A stretch of 38,178 nt of DNA from Lachnospiraceae bacterium (lineage in GTDB: Bacteria; Bacillota; Clostridia; Lachnospirales; Lachnospiraceae), in assembly GCA_024683645.1 (NCBI GenBank), contig JAIKYA010000177.1, positions 1 through 38,178 of the forward strand, written 5' to 3'. The position numbers and the translations under genes are program-made. Under the pieces are notes generated by a model. It had not been told where the DNA came from, did no database searches, and saw only the letters and a list, made by a program, of their open reading frames with translations. Below, one piece after another: positions 25,015 through 33,637 of this stretch; within the stretch, counting starts at the first letter, position 1, and every line of letters starts with the position of its first letter.

Positions 25015-26942
25015 ATGTTCTCACCCCCGTCCCTTTCCTCAGCAGACAGCCTGGCTACCTTCAGGAATTCCTCACCGTCCAGCTGTTCGAAGAAATAATT
25101 ACCTATGGCAAAATCCACGGCCATATCGGATATCACGCCAAACATCTTTTCATCGTTGATACCCGCAACCATTGTCATCATTGACAGATCACGTGCCATC
25201 GTAAGTGTGCTGTCCATGGTTATACGTGCCTTTTCATTTCCCATAGCCGCATGCATGACAGCCTGATTGACCATCAGTATTGAAAACGGCATCTCATATA
25301 TCGATGCTATATTGGTGAAGCCGCTTCCGTAATCCTCCAGACAGAACCTGATACCGGCTGCATTCATCTCATTGATATTCTCTCTAAAAGTGGGTGTAGC
25401 TCTTGATACGGTCCGCTCGGTTACCTGCAGACAGAATATCTTCGGATCCACTCTATATCTGTCCGCTATACCTTTAAGTTTCGAATACATCGAAGGCTGC
25501 ATACTGATGTCCGGCATTAACTCCAGCAGAAGAAAAGACAGGCCCAGGTCCGACAGTCTGTGTTCTGATATGAAACTGCAGACATCTTCAAATATCAGCT
25601 GTCCGAGCTGAAGTGCATGTCCGCTTCTCTCGGCATAACTGAATATCTCGTCGTTATATACATATCCGAGTTCGTCATCGTAGAAACGTACGGCTATCTC
25701 TCCGCCTATGACTCTCGATAAAGCCATCGAATAAACAGGCGTATAACGTATCTCAAACTGTTTCTTATCTATAACGCGTGCAAGCGCACCGGATATATGT
25801 CTGTATCTGTCAAGGCTCTGCATATCAAAATCGTTGATGCTCATACATCTGCTTTCATAAGCCTTATTTCTGAACCTCTCGATGAGAACCTGCAGCTGTT
25901 CGTAATCCGATATATCACCGGGCATGCAAAGCTTTAAAAGATGCCCCTGCAGCGATACCTTTTCTCCTTCAACATCCCATATCCCGTCCATATCCGCTTC
26001 CACTCTGGAGATCAGCTCTGTAGCTTCTCTGGCCTTCGGTCTTATAATCTCAATGGCAAGGGTATTCTCCGCAACCTTATATATCCCGATATCCGAAGCC
26101 AGCTCTCTCAGCCGGTATGCAACAGCTTTCATAAGAGGCCTTCCGCCTTTCTCATGCTTTGCTTCGTAATCTCTGTAACTCCTGATATCCAGAACTATCA
26201 GATCAAAACGTCTCCTGGAAATGATATTGTCGCGCATCTTTTCGGAAAAAGCTGTTTTGCTGTATGTTCCGAGAGCCGCATCTATCTGCTCCGTGGGATT
26301 CTGTATAAAAAGGAAAAGTATAAGCTCGGAAAGCGCAATGGCAAATACTTCCACCTGCATCTCGGGCAGGAGCAGCTGTATCACTACGCTGGCAAGCCCT
26401 ATGCCCAGTATGGTAAGTACCACCGTTCTGCCTTTATTCGAAAAGCTCTTGTTAAACCATATCACCACAAACAGAGTGCTTATGAAATAATATATGAAAG
26501 TTATATAAACTACTATTATGCCGCTTTCCCTTCGATAGATATTTCCGTCATAGGAATACACCAGCTGATGAAGCGGATTGGTTGCTATGAAAATAAGCGC
26601 AAGACTGACCGGAACGATTACAAAGGCCTTGGCAAATGCGGGCATCTCCCTCCAGGAACGTACATTACTGAAGATATATAAGAATATCAGAACTATCATC
26701 ACGGTATGCGTGATGAAGTAGATATATGACATAGCGTAATAGAACATATCCGGAACGTCGGAAACATACTTATCCACGGCCCATCTCATGTATGACGATA
26801 AAGCGGTCAGCGTATTATCAACGACCAGCCATACAAAAAATGCTCCCTGAGTGTTTTTTACTTTATTGAGCCTGTAATAATAGTACAGTATAAGTACCGA
26901 TATCACTATGGCTGCGAAAGCAAAACTCGCCTCAACGTTCAA
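25011..26942 (-). CDS. Membrane EAL-like protein, degenerate
   Basis: Same size and layout as the following gene: membrane helices at about 5-215, a GGDEF-like domain without its motif (about 225-370, including DLIVLDIRSYRDYE), then an EAL-like domain. The catalytic motifs are altered: EIAVR for EALIR, LELMP for VNLS, LEDYGSGF for LDDYGTG, MVNQA where the lysine should be, AGIND for EGVE, and AIGNYF for the QGYYF glutamine. It is very unlikely to hydrolyse c-di-GMP. It may bind the nucleotide or regulate its active partner by heterodimerisation. It is a clear tandem duplicate with divergent function. Confidence 0.9.
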   Translation of the reverse strand: MNVEASFAFAAIVISVLILYYYYRLNKVKNTQGAFFVWLVVDNTLTALSSYMRWAVDKYVSDVPDMFYYAMSYIYFITHTVMIVLIFLYIFSNVRSWREMPAFAKAFVIVPVSLALIFIATNPLHQLVYSYDGNIYRRESGIIVVYITFIYYFISTLFVVIWFNKSFSNKGRTVVLTILGIGLASVVIQLLLPEMQVEVFAIALSELILFLFIQNPTEQIDAALGTYSKTAFSEKMRDNIISRRRFDLIVLDIRSYRDYEAKHEKGGRPLMKAVAYRLRELASDIGIYKVAENTLAIEIIRPKAREATELISRVEADMDGIWDVEGEKVSLQGHLLKLCMPGDISDYEQLQVLIERFRNKAYESRCMSINDFDMQSLDRYRHISGALARVIDKKQFEIRYTPVYSMALSRVIGGEIAVRFYDDELGYVYNDEIFSYAERSGHALQLGQLIFEDVCSFISEHRLSDLGLSFLLLELMPDISMQPSMYSKLKGIADRYRVDPKIFCLQVTERTVSRATPTFRENINEMNAAGIRFCLEDYGSGFTNIASIYEMPFSILMVNQAVMHAAMGNEKARITMDSTLTMARDLSMMTMVAGINDEKMFGVISDMAVDFAIGNYFFEQLDGEEFLKVARLSAEERDGGENI

Positions 26943-26960
26943 TCGCCGCTACTCCTTTCA

Positions 26961-27626
26961 TCAGTCCCAGATAACACGATAGTCAACATCCGTAAGTCTG
27001 CCAATCTGTCTGATATAATTCTCTATCAGCATCCTGGCCTGGCTTTCTGCCGAGACCAGAAGAGATGAATTGCTCATCACATCAGCCTTCATATTCTCAA
27101 CCGCATCATTTACGGCCTTGTTCTCGTTCTCCACTCTTATGGGATTTATCTGAAATCTGTTATCGCTTTCAACAACATAATTTCCGTTCAGTAGTGAATC
27201 CGACAGCAGCCTGCAGTCTACGTTAGGATCCGGAAGAACTATGTGTATCTCCTCACCGTTCTGTGTCATGCTGATCTTATCCAGCGGATAACTGATGGTC
27301 ACCTCACCGTCAAACTCCATCCAGAATTTCCTGGATTTTTCACCGACATGGCTTAAGCCCGTTCCCGCTTCCTGCACACCTTTTGCAACATTATGATAAA
27401 CACACTTTAAGGTTGCAAGCTCCGCAATAGCCCTTATACGGCTGATATCCGGATTTACCTGTAGCTTCGGTACGGGAGTCGGTGTGGGTATGGGCGTAGG
27501 TGTGGGCGTAGCCGTAGGAAGAGGCGTAGGTGTTGCTTCCTCTGTCATTTCCTCTTCTTTTGCTCCCGCACAGCCCTGCAGTCCGACGGCCAGGAGCAGC
27601 AATATCATGAAAAGATATTTTTTCAT
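26961..27626 (-). CDS. DUF4230 lipoprotein with Thr-Pro spacer
   Basis: A lipoprotein signal peptide (MKKYLFMILLLLAVG then LQGC lipobox, Cys19) is followed by a Thr/Pro repeat spacer (about 32-53, alternating TP units) that would extend the domain away from the membrane. The DUF4230 domain is about residues 60-221, including IRAIAELATLKCVYHNV and MTQNGEEIHIVLPDP. Function is unknown. The protein is ATGA-coupled to a second DUF4230 gene upstream and lies 18 bases before the EAL pair. Confidence 0.88.
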   Translation of the reverse strand: MKKYLFMILLLLAVGLQGCAGAKEEEMTEEATPTPLPTATPTPTPIPTPTPVPKLQVNPDISRIRAIAELATLKCVYHNVAKGVQEAGTGLSHVGEKSRKFWMEFDGEVTISYPLDKISMTQNGEEIHIVLPDPNVDCRLLSDSLLNGNYVVESDNRFQINPIRVENENKAVNDAVENMKADVMSNSSLLVSAESQARMLIENYIRQIGRLTDVDYRVIWD

Positions 27627-28447
27627 TGCCCCGCCTCCCCTGCATACTTAACGTTGATGGTATAATCCCTGTCCGGATCCACCTGTTCCACCCAGGGTTT
27701 TAAAAGTGCCAGTTCCGCAGTCTTTGCGGATTCTATAGCTGCCGCCTTTATAGCCGCATCATCTCTCATCCTGTTTTTCAGATCTTCCTCTGCTGCCGCA
27801 TATGCCTGTGAAAACAGACCTTCCCTGTTCATCTTCTCATCCATGAAGAGATAGTCCAGATCATTATCCACGGTGATCTCGAGAGGATTCAGTTCCGGAA
27901 GTACCACTGTTATGGTATTGCTTTCCTCATCGAGGCTTACTTCCACTTTATCAAAATCGAAACCCGCCTTAACGTTTCCGTTGTATGCCACATAATACTG
28001 CACTGTTCCGCCGGCATCCTTTATCCCGACAAAACCGTTATACGGATAGCTCGCCGTATACAGCACAGCCGTTGACACCACGTCTTTCAATGTGCTCTCC
28101 GTGATATAACGGAATTCACCTTCTTCTCCGATTATCACTTCTTCTACGACAGCTTCAGCCGCTTCCTGTACGGCAGTCCCGACTTCTTCAAGTACTTCGG
28201 CGGGTTCCTTTACCGGTTTTTTGCTGCAGCTTCTGAAACAGCCCATTATATAGATCACGATAGCTCCGAGTATCAGCCCGGGTATAACGAACTTAAACAG
28301 GATGGCACGTTTTAAGAGTTTCTTCTTTCTTTCCCTCTCATCCTCCTCCTGTTGGAGACGTCTCGCATTCTCGCGGAGTTTTTCCAGTTCCGCTTCCTCT
28401 TTTGCGATATATTCTTTTTCCAGTTCTTCTTTTGATTTCCTGCTCAT
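27623..28447 (-). CDS. DUF4230 membrane-anchored protein
   Basis: I start it at 28447 (MSRKSKEELEKEY), which has GGAG upstream; an ATG 27 bases earlier has none. The chain has a charged coiled coil (about 5-50), one membrane helix (about 53-72) followed by FRSCSKKPV, and an external DUF4230 domain (about 110-274) with ASYPYNGFVGIKDAGG and NTITVVLPELNPLEI. Function is unknown. It is the first gene after an extended -10 promoter, and so probably the head of the long operon. Together with the next gene it may form a paired surface complex, since both carry the same domain in different anchors. Confidence 0.87.
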   Translation of the reverse strand: MSRKSKEELEKEYIAKEEAELEKLRENARRLQQEEDERERKKKLLKRAILFKFVIPGLILGAIVIYIMGCFRSCSKKPVKEPAEVLEEVGTAVQEAAEAVVEEVIIGEEGEFRYITESTLKDVVSTAVLYTASYPYNGFVGIKDAGGTVQYYVAYNGNVKAGFDFDKVEVSLDEESNTITVVLPELNPLEITVDNDLDYLFMDEKMNREGLFSQAYAAAEEDLKNRMRDDAAIKAAAIESAKTAELALLKPWVEQVDPDRDYTINVKYAGEAGQ

Positions 28448-28479
28448 ACCGCATTTCTCCGCATAGTACACCAATACTA

Positions 28480-28508
28480 ATTATACCACGTTTAAGGGGG
28501 TTAGTAAA
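28480..28508 (-). promoter_or_regulatory. Promoter of the DUF4230 to ftsH gene run
   Basis: TTTACT (28503-28508), a 17-base spacer and TATAAT (28480-28485) with TGG before it, an extended -10. The leader to the ATG at 28447 is about 27 bases. No other clear promoter was spotted between the genes downstream to ftsH, although promoters inside genes cannot be excluded. Confidence 0.7.
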
Positions 28509-28511
28509 CAT

Positions 28512-28629
28512 AAAAACCACGGGGAAAAACACCACGGGGGCGAAAACCACGGGGACGGACCTGGTGGTACTGAAGTACCACCAGGTCCGTCCCCATGGTT
28601 TTCCCCATGGTTTTCGTCCCCATGGTTTT
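28512..28629. repeat. Large REP-like inverted repeat between TelA and DUF4230 genes
   Basis: The core is a perfect 20-bp stem (GGGGACGGACCTGGTGGTAC at 28551-28570; complement at 28575-28594) with a TGAA loop. Outside it each arm carries three imperfect copies of a 12-base unit, AAAACCACGGGG on the left and its near-complement CCCCATGGTTTT on the right (28591-28602, 28603-28614, 28618-28629). The whole is an imperfect cruciform of about 118 bases. It could end TelA transcription on the minus strand, where the core is followed by GTGGTTTT. Its form suits a REP/BIME-type mobile palindrome, though no transposase is in the window. Confidence 0.8.
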
Positions 28630-28650
28630 CCTGTCAGGTTTACCCTGTTT

Positions 28651-29832
28651 TTATCTTCTGTTCCTTACCTCAAGCAGCTTGGCCTTGAGTTCGTTCTCCA
28701 TACGGAGCATCTCATCCTCAGCCTGTTTACGCTTCTCGCGGCCCTCTTCCTGTATCTTCATCACTTCGTCAAAGGTGCTTATCAGGCTCTGGTTGGTCTT
28801 GTTGAGTGTCTCTATATCAACTATACCACGCTGTGATTCCTTCTCGGTCTCTATGGTTGCTATCTTCAGTGCTTCGGCATTGGCCTGCAGCAGCTGGTTG
28901 GTCATATCGGTAACGGCATGCTGTGCCTTTGCAGCCTCGGTAGCGTTCTGGATACCGAGAGCGATGACCATCTGGCTCTTCCACAGAGGAATGGTATTTA
29001 CTACTGTTGAACGTATCTTGTCCACCATCTGGATGTCATTGGCCTGGATCATCCTTATCTGGGGAGCTGTCTGCATCGCTATGGTCCTGGTCAGTTCCAG
29101 ATCCACGATCTTCTTGGAAAACCTCTCGCACATCTCCTGATAATCCCTTGCAGCCTGGGCATCCTCGGGAAGCTGTGACTCCTGGGCTTTCTTCTGAAGT
29201 GCCGGAAGAGTTACATTTTCTGCCTCAGCCAGTTTCTTTTTGCCGGCCAGTATGTACATGGACAGTTCCTTGTAATAGGTGAGGTTCATCTCATACATCT
29301 TGTCCAGCATGGCCGAATCCTTCATGAGCTTGGTCTCATGACCTTCAAGTACATCGACGATCTTGTTGATGTTCACCTCGGCCTTGTCATATTTAGCCTT
29401 CATCATGCCGATCTTGTTGACCGGCTTCTTGAACAGCCCCATGAAGCCTTTTTCTTCTTCATTGAAGCCTTTCAGTTCCGAAACCACTCCGCTTAAGAGG
29501 CCACCTATCTCGCCCATATCCTTGGTACGCACGTTATCAAGGGCCTTGTCCGAGAAATCTGCCATCTTCTGCTGTGTAGCCGCACCGTAAGTCATCACGG
29601 TATTTGAATCCGTGATATCTATCTGCTGTGCGAAATCTTCCACCATCTTTTTCTCTTCAGCTGTCAGCTGCTGCTCTTCCATCGCTGCCTTGGCAGGCAT
29701 GTTAAGCGTGGGTGCCGTTGTCAGATTGATCTCCTGTGCCGCAGGTGCTGCGGGCGCTGCCCCGAAAGGATCAAGTGTGAGTGTAGGCGCGGGAGCCTCA
29801 TTGATCGCTGTTGCCATTTCGTTTTCTTCCAT
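28651..29832 (-). CDS. TelA-like toxic anion resistance protein
   Basis: A soluble helical protein of 393 residues. An Ala/Pro-rich start (about 5-45) is followed by a long coiled-coil TelA domain: VEDFAQQIDITDSNTVMTYG near 64-83, the MGLFKKP segment near 129 and RMIQANDIQMVDKIRSTVVN near 263-282. The family is named for tellurite resistance but its normal role appears to be in envelope stress tolerance. It is paired with XpaC-like proteins in many Firmicutes, as here, 25 bases after its partner. The start has GGGGGAAGGAG upstream. Confidence 0.93.
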   Translation of the reverse strand: MEENEMATAINEAPAPTLTLDPFGAAPAAPAAQEINLTTAPTLNMPAKAAMEEQQLTAEEKKMVEDFAQQIDITDSNTVMTYGAATQQKMADFSDKALDNVRTKDMGEIGGLLSGVVSELKGFNEEEKGFMGLFKKPVNKIGMMKAKYDKAEVNINKIVDVLEGHETKLMKDSAMLDKMYEMNLTYYKELSMYILAGKKKLAEAENVTLPALQKKAQESQLPEDAQAARDYQEMCERFSKKIVDLELTRTIAMQTAPQIRMIQANDIQMVDKIRSTVVNTIPLWKSQMVIALGIQNATEAAKAQHAVTDMTNQLLQANAEALKIATIETEKESQRGIVDIETLNKTNQSLISTFDEVMKIQEEGREKRKQAEDEMLRMENELKAKLLEVRNRR

Positions 29833-29857
29833 GGTATTCTCCTTCCCCCTAAAATGT

Positions 29858-31153
29858 TTATAACGGTAGTGTAGTGTTTGAGCCGAAGCTGTGGCCGGTC
29901 AGGCCCTCCTGCTCCAGCAAGGTCTTCATCACGGATGCATCCGTGGATATATCCATACTCGTAACTTCAAACATGGAATCGAAGAGTTTATCGAAAGCTG
30001 CGTTCATCGTATCGATCGTATCTTCTATCTCTTTCTTCGACTGCACAATATTCTCGCTGCTTTTACCCTGTTTGTCAAGGTCGGCATAAGCCTTCAGAAG
30101 CTTCACCGTAGTAGGCAGGTAGTAGTTCATGAGCCTTCTCATATCGGCTGTCAGCGAGGGTTCTTCCTTGGCCCGTCCGATGATCATGGATATAGAATTT
30201 TCCATGCGGGCTATCTTCTCCGAGATCACTTCTCCGGGTATCTCATCATTGCATCTGTGTATCTCTTCCACAAACTGCTCGCCCTGCTGTATCACTTCTC
30301 TCTGAGCCGGTGTATACTGGGCATACTCTGCATTTATCCTTGCGTCCTCTTCGGCACGCTGCTGCTGTATCTCAAGCGAAGCCTGCTTGGTCTCCAGATA
30401 CTGCTGGTAAGTTACATGGCTGGTGATCAGCGTCTGTTCTTCGCTGTCGAGATGTCCCTGACTAAACCACCCCTTTGTGATCATCTTTTTGATCTTTTTC
30501 AGCAGCTTGTCCGTTTTCATGTTCAGCATCGAAGCGATATCGGAAATGCTGCCGTAGGTCTTGTCACCGAGCAGCCTTACTATCTTTTCAAACATAGAGG
30601 TATCGCTCAGCTTGCTTACACTCACTCCGCCGACCGAACCATGTATAAGCGCTACGACCGCGAAAAAGATCACCATACCGATCCCCTCTGCTTCTTCGAG
30701 CGCTACCAGCAGTCCTATGAGCGAAAACAGTCCGAACAGCGCCATAAGCGAGAAACCGAATACCGTCCCGAGGATGGCCAGTACCTTGGTGACCGTGGGC
30801 TTGTCATACAGCGGGTTGGTCCGGTGCATCTGCATCTGCCCCTGAGGTACATATCCCCTTCTGACATCATTGGTATTACGTATGTACTGATAGGTCCTGG
30901 TATTCTGATAATTCTGCGCTCCGGTCACACTGTTTCTGTAGCCCGGTATGTTCCTGCCGTTTACTCCGTCAGCTATACCCGAAGCATTGATAGTCCTGCC
31001 CACATTATCGAAAACCCTCGATGTCAGTTCACTTATCTGGGAACTGAGATTGCGGTAGTCTCCGGACATAATGGCATCCTGAACGGTGCGGCTCACGTCC
31101 TCACCGATCTGCTTCCACTCCTCTTTTACCTGTTTCATATCCTGCTCTGCCAT
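29858..31153 (-). CDS. XpaC-like protein (5-bromo-4-chloroindolyl phosphate hydrolysis family)
   Basis: The 431-residue protein has an N-terminal helical segment (1-50), a Tyr/Asn/Gln-rich linker (60-120), two membrane helices (about 128-180, LAILGTVFGFSLMALFG and MVIFFAVVALIHG), then a region like a winged helix (SISDIASMLNMKTDKLLKKI) and a long helical C-terminal part typical of the XpaC family. The function is not well known, but the constant partner is TelA, and the pair is likely envelope-related. The -10 box lies about 9 bases before the ATG, so the message is nearly leaderless. A second in-frame ATG five codons later (31138) would leave a short leader. Confidence 0.88.
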   Translation of the reverse strand: MAEQDMKQVKEEWKQIGEDVSRTVQDAIMSGDYRNLSSQISELTSRVFDNVGRTINASGIADGVNGRNIPGYRNSVTGAQNYQNTRTYQYIRNTNDVRRGYVPQGQMQMHRTNPLYDKPTVTKVLAILGTVFGFSLMALFGLFSLIGLLVALEEAEGIGMVIFFAVVALIHGSVGGVSVSKLSDTSMFEKIVRLLGDKTYGSISDIASMLNMKTDKLLKKIKKMITKGWFSQGHLDSEEQTLITSHVTYQQYLETKQASLEIQQQRAEEDARINAEYAQYTPAQREVIQQGEQFVEEIHRCNDEIPGEVISEKIARMENSISMIIGRAKEEPSLTADMRRLMNYYLPTTVKLLKAYADLDKQGKSSENIVQSKKEIEDTIDTMNAAFDKLFDSMFEVTSMDISTDASVMKTLLEQEGLTGHSFGSNTTLPL

Positions 31154-31161
31154 AGTCTAAT

Positions 31162-31190
31162 ATTATATATGAAAAACACGCCAAATGCAA
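31162..31190 (-). promoter_or_regulatory. Promoter of the XpaC-TelA operon
   Basis: TTGCAT (31185-31190), a 17-base spacer and a perfect TATAAT (31162-31167). The ATG follows the -10 by 8 bases, leaving almost no leader for the annotated start. Confidence 0.65.
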
Positions 31191-31207
31191 GAGATAAGGC
31201 TTTTCCC

Positions 31208-31236
31208 AAAAAGCGGCGGGATATCTCTATCCCGCC
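31208..31236 (-). terminator. Terminator after the DUF308 gene
   Basis: A perfect 8-bp stem (GGCGGGAT at 31215-31222, ATCCCGCC at 31229-31236) with a 6-base loop is followed on the minus strand by GCTTTTT. It closes the DUF4349-DUF3298-GIY-YIG-DUF308 operon just before the XpaC promoter. Confidence 0.85.
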
Positions 31237-31273
31237 ACTGTCATTCGTTCTTACTCTGTCAGTTTCATCACTC

Positions 31274-31783
31274 TCAGTTGCTCTTGAGAGTCGTCCACAG
31301 GGACAGGCAGGCATTATATATAAGCACTGCGCCAATGATCTTTACGACTGTGGTCGCACCGAAGAGACCGATGAATACCAGCACGCCTATAACTATTGAT
31401 ATTACCGAAAGTATAAGCTCTACGGGTATCTTCTCCTGCTTGCCGATCCTGATGGCCTTTACCAGATTCATTACACCGTGCAGGATGATGATGATACCGA
31501 ACACCTTCTCTACTGTACCGACAACTATGCCGGGTCTGGACCAGAATACTATACCGGCTATAATGGTTCCTGCTCCTCCGACTATAGTGGGTATGTTAGC
31601 CGAACTGATCTTTCCTCCCATCACTACGGTGATGATCACCAGCACTCCCGCTATCACGAGTACTATTCCTATGACACGTACAATGTTGGCCATTACATCC
31701 CAGGGACGACAAAGCATGATTATTCCCAGGATCAGGATTATGATATCCGTGACCATTGAAGAATTATTTCTTAACTTTTCCAT
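31274..31783 (-). CDS. DUF308/HdeD-like membrane protein
   Basis: A 169-residue protein with six regularly spaced helices in three pairs, such as DIIILILGIIMLCRPW, VLVIAGVLVIITVVMGG and IVIGVLVFIGLFG, the repeat pattern of DUF308/HdeD proteins. In enterics HdeD is linked to acid resistance; in Firmicutes the role is unknown. A strong GGAGGGG site precedes the ATG. The gene overlaps the GIY-YIG stop region without a gap and is the last gene before the terminator. Confidence 0.9.
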   Translation of the reverse strand: MEKLRNNSSMVTDIIILILGIIMLCRPWDVMANIVRVIGIVLVIAGVLVIITVVMGGKISSANIPTIVGGAGTIIAGIVFWSRPGIVVGTVEKVFGIIIILHGVMNLVKAIRIGKQEKIPVELILSVISIVIGVLVFIGLFGATTVVKIIGAVLIYNACLSLWTTLKSN

Positions 31784-31784
31784 T

Positions 31785-32054
31785 TTACCCCTCCTTTATC
31801 AATGCTTCTTTTTCTTTTTTATTTAAGTCATGTTTGATATGCCATTCTCTCTTCTGCGCCATCCTTTTAGCCTCGCGCATATCTTCATGCTCAAAACATT
31901 CGCTGTATACCAGCTTCACCGGCCGCCTGCTCCTGGTGGCTTTCGCACCGCACTTTCCCTCGTTGTGCTCCTTCACACGCCGTTCTATATCCGTGGTATA
32001 CCCGGTGTAAAGACTCCCGTCGGAACATCTCAGCATATATACGTATGCCTTCAT
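31785..32054 (-). CDS. GIY-YIG nuclease-like protein
   Basis: An 89-residue single-domain protein with the GIY-YIG core seen as YVYMLRC then [19 protein letters not shown], and the following segment [28 protein letters not shown], including the conserved Arg and Glu positions. It matches the small UPF0213/YhbQ-like branch, whose substrate is uncertain and which may be nuclease-active. ATGA overlap with the upstream lipoprotein gene places it in the same operon, an odd partner for envelope proteins. Confidence 0.93.
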   Translation of the reverse strand: MKAYVYMLRCSDGSLYTGYTTDIERRVKEHNEGKCGAKATRSRRPVKLVYSECFEHEDMREAKRMAQKREWHIKHDLNKKEKEALIKEG

Positions 32055-33637
32055 CCTGCAAACATTATACCATCAAACAGCTCTTCTATGTCAATACCAT
32101 TTACCTGCTGGGGATAATCACTGCTGTCAACGTATATTCTTACAAAACTGCCGTTATCCGTCATGAAATCCACATAGGTCTCGTTATCGGTGGCATAAAA
32201 GGCCATCCTGTCACCTTTCGAAAGAAACATGGTATAAGTCATCTGATCTTCAAAGCTGTCCCTGGCCTCTGCTTCGAAATCCTGCTTCATCGTGACCACC
32301 CATTCGCCGTCCCAGGTCTTTATCAGATAATAGTCGTTTATGACTTCCAGGCTTCCGTCATCCTTTATCCTGTAATCATTTACCATGGAATAAGTGGATA
32401 ACAGTTCTCCCCTGCTCCTCATGGTCATACAGTCCGGATTAAATGTCCCGTCCGTAAAACTTGCCCCGGTGTAAGAAATCTCCTTTGGCTCTTTTCCGTT
32501 CAGATCGTATACCGTCACATCGACGTAATCGTTGTCGCGCTGTGTCTCGCGGTACGCATAATTCTTTCCGTTTTTCTCTGCCAGATAAAAAGTGCTGTAG
32601 TAACCGTAGTCCTCAAAAGAATAATCCGTACCGTCCAGTTTGACATGCACGGTCTGTCCGGCTTCAGCGTCGTAATCCATATCGAATGCAACCGTGCGTC
32701 CGTCCGCGAGCGTACGTATATCCGAATAATCGGTACAGCCCACTTCTGTAAAATAGTCTGCAGGAAGCTGTTTGTATTCATCTTTGATCAGCCCGGGGAT
32801 CTCGTCATAGCCTATGGTCACGACGGTTCCTCCCGCTGCATAGGCCGCTATCTCATAAGGCGAGAAGTAAAAAGTCAGACCCTTTCTGTCAAGATTGAAG
32901 GAAAGCTGTCCCAGATCCGCTTCTTCCTGAAGTACATCTCCGAGATCATTTAAAAGCATGTCCTCAAGTCCGTCATTTTCTTCCAGCGCTTTCTTTTCGA
33001 TAAGTTCAAGCATTTCCGGCTGTTTTGAAGTATCTATGACATCTTCGAGTTTAAGCTTCTTACCGCTCTGTGTATCGAAACAATAGGTTTTGTAATAATA
33101 ATTTGGATGTACGCCGCCCGCAAAATCATCCCAGCTCACGCACAGGCACACTGCTTTTGTATCCGCACGGCTTATCAGGGTATCAGAATTACGGTAGTAA
33201 TAATAACTCCAGTCATCCTCAAAAGCATCGTCTTCATATGCATATTCCATGTAATCGGTCGATGCCTGATCAACATACTCTTTCAGCTCGCTGCCAAGCT
33301 CGCTTAAGGAATACTTAAGCGCATAATAATCATCGCAGTTAAGGACCGGCTCGTCATAGCTTCCTTCGAAGCGGATCTTATACTCCTCATCTTTGTCATA
33401 CACGGCGTTATAATTATTGTCCAGTGTAAGAGGAATGTACTTCACATCACTCTCCGCTGCCGGTTCAGGCTCTGCCGGCTCGGCAGGATCCTCCGGCTCT
33501 TCCACCGGCGTCGGTTCCTCTTTTTCAACCTTAGGTTCACGCTCTCTGGCTGCAGGAGTATCCTTAACTTCCTCTTCCTTTCCGCAGGCAGCCAGCATTG
33601 CACCCATCAGTATGACAGTGATCAGAGTCTTTTTCAT
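32051..33637 (-). CDS. DUF3298 (RsiV/PdaC-like) lipoprotein
   Basis: A lipoprotein signal ([18 protein letters not shown], lipobox LAAC) is followed by an acidic Glu/Pro spacer (about 20-65). A DUF4163/DUF3298-type domain covers about 70-300: [20 protein letters not shown], a [11 protein letters not shown] segment and [17 protein letters not shown] are the typical pieces seen in RsiV and PdaC. Residues 300-528 are a second beta-rich region without a match. There is no cytoplasmic anti-sigma segment, so it is not RsiV itself. It is probably a surface binding protein. It is ATGA-coupled on both sides. Confidence 0.9.
   Translation of the reverse strand: MKKTLITVILMGAMLAACGKEEEVKDTPAAREREPKVEKEEPTPVEEPEDPAEPAEPEPAAESDVKYIPLTLDNNYNAVYDKDEEYKIRFEGSYDEPVLNCDDYYALKYSLSELGSELKEYVDQASTDYMEYAYEDDAFEDDWSYYYYRNSDTLISRADTKAVCLCVSWDDFAGGVHPNYYYKTYCFDTQSGKKLKLEDVIDTSKQPEMLELIEKKALEENDGLEDMLLNDLGDVLQEEADLGQLSFNLDRKGLTFYFSPYEIAAYAAGGTVVTIGYDEIPGLIKDEYKQLPADYFTEVGCTDYSDIRTLADGRTVAFDMDYDAEAGQTVHVKLDGTDYSFEDYGYYSTFYLAEKNGKNYAYRETQRDNDYVDVTVYDLNGKEPKEISYTGASFTDGTFNPDCMTMRSRGELLSTYSMVNDYRIKDDGSLEVINDYYLIKTWDGEWVVTMKQDFEAEARDSFEDQMTYTMFLSKGDRMAFYATDNETYVDFMTDNGSFVRIYVDSSDYPQQVNGIDIEELFDGIMFAG

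Noticed and set aside
27470-27535. Short tandem repeat as CRISPR or minisatellite
   Set aside because: It encodes the Thr-Pro stalk of the DUF4230 lipoprotein in frame. The periodicity is explained by the protein.
29891-31399. 502-residue plus-strand frame opposite the XpaC-like gene
   Set aside because: Long but shadow-like composition with no recognisable fold. The minus strand encodes a known family with promoter and partner gene.
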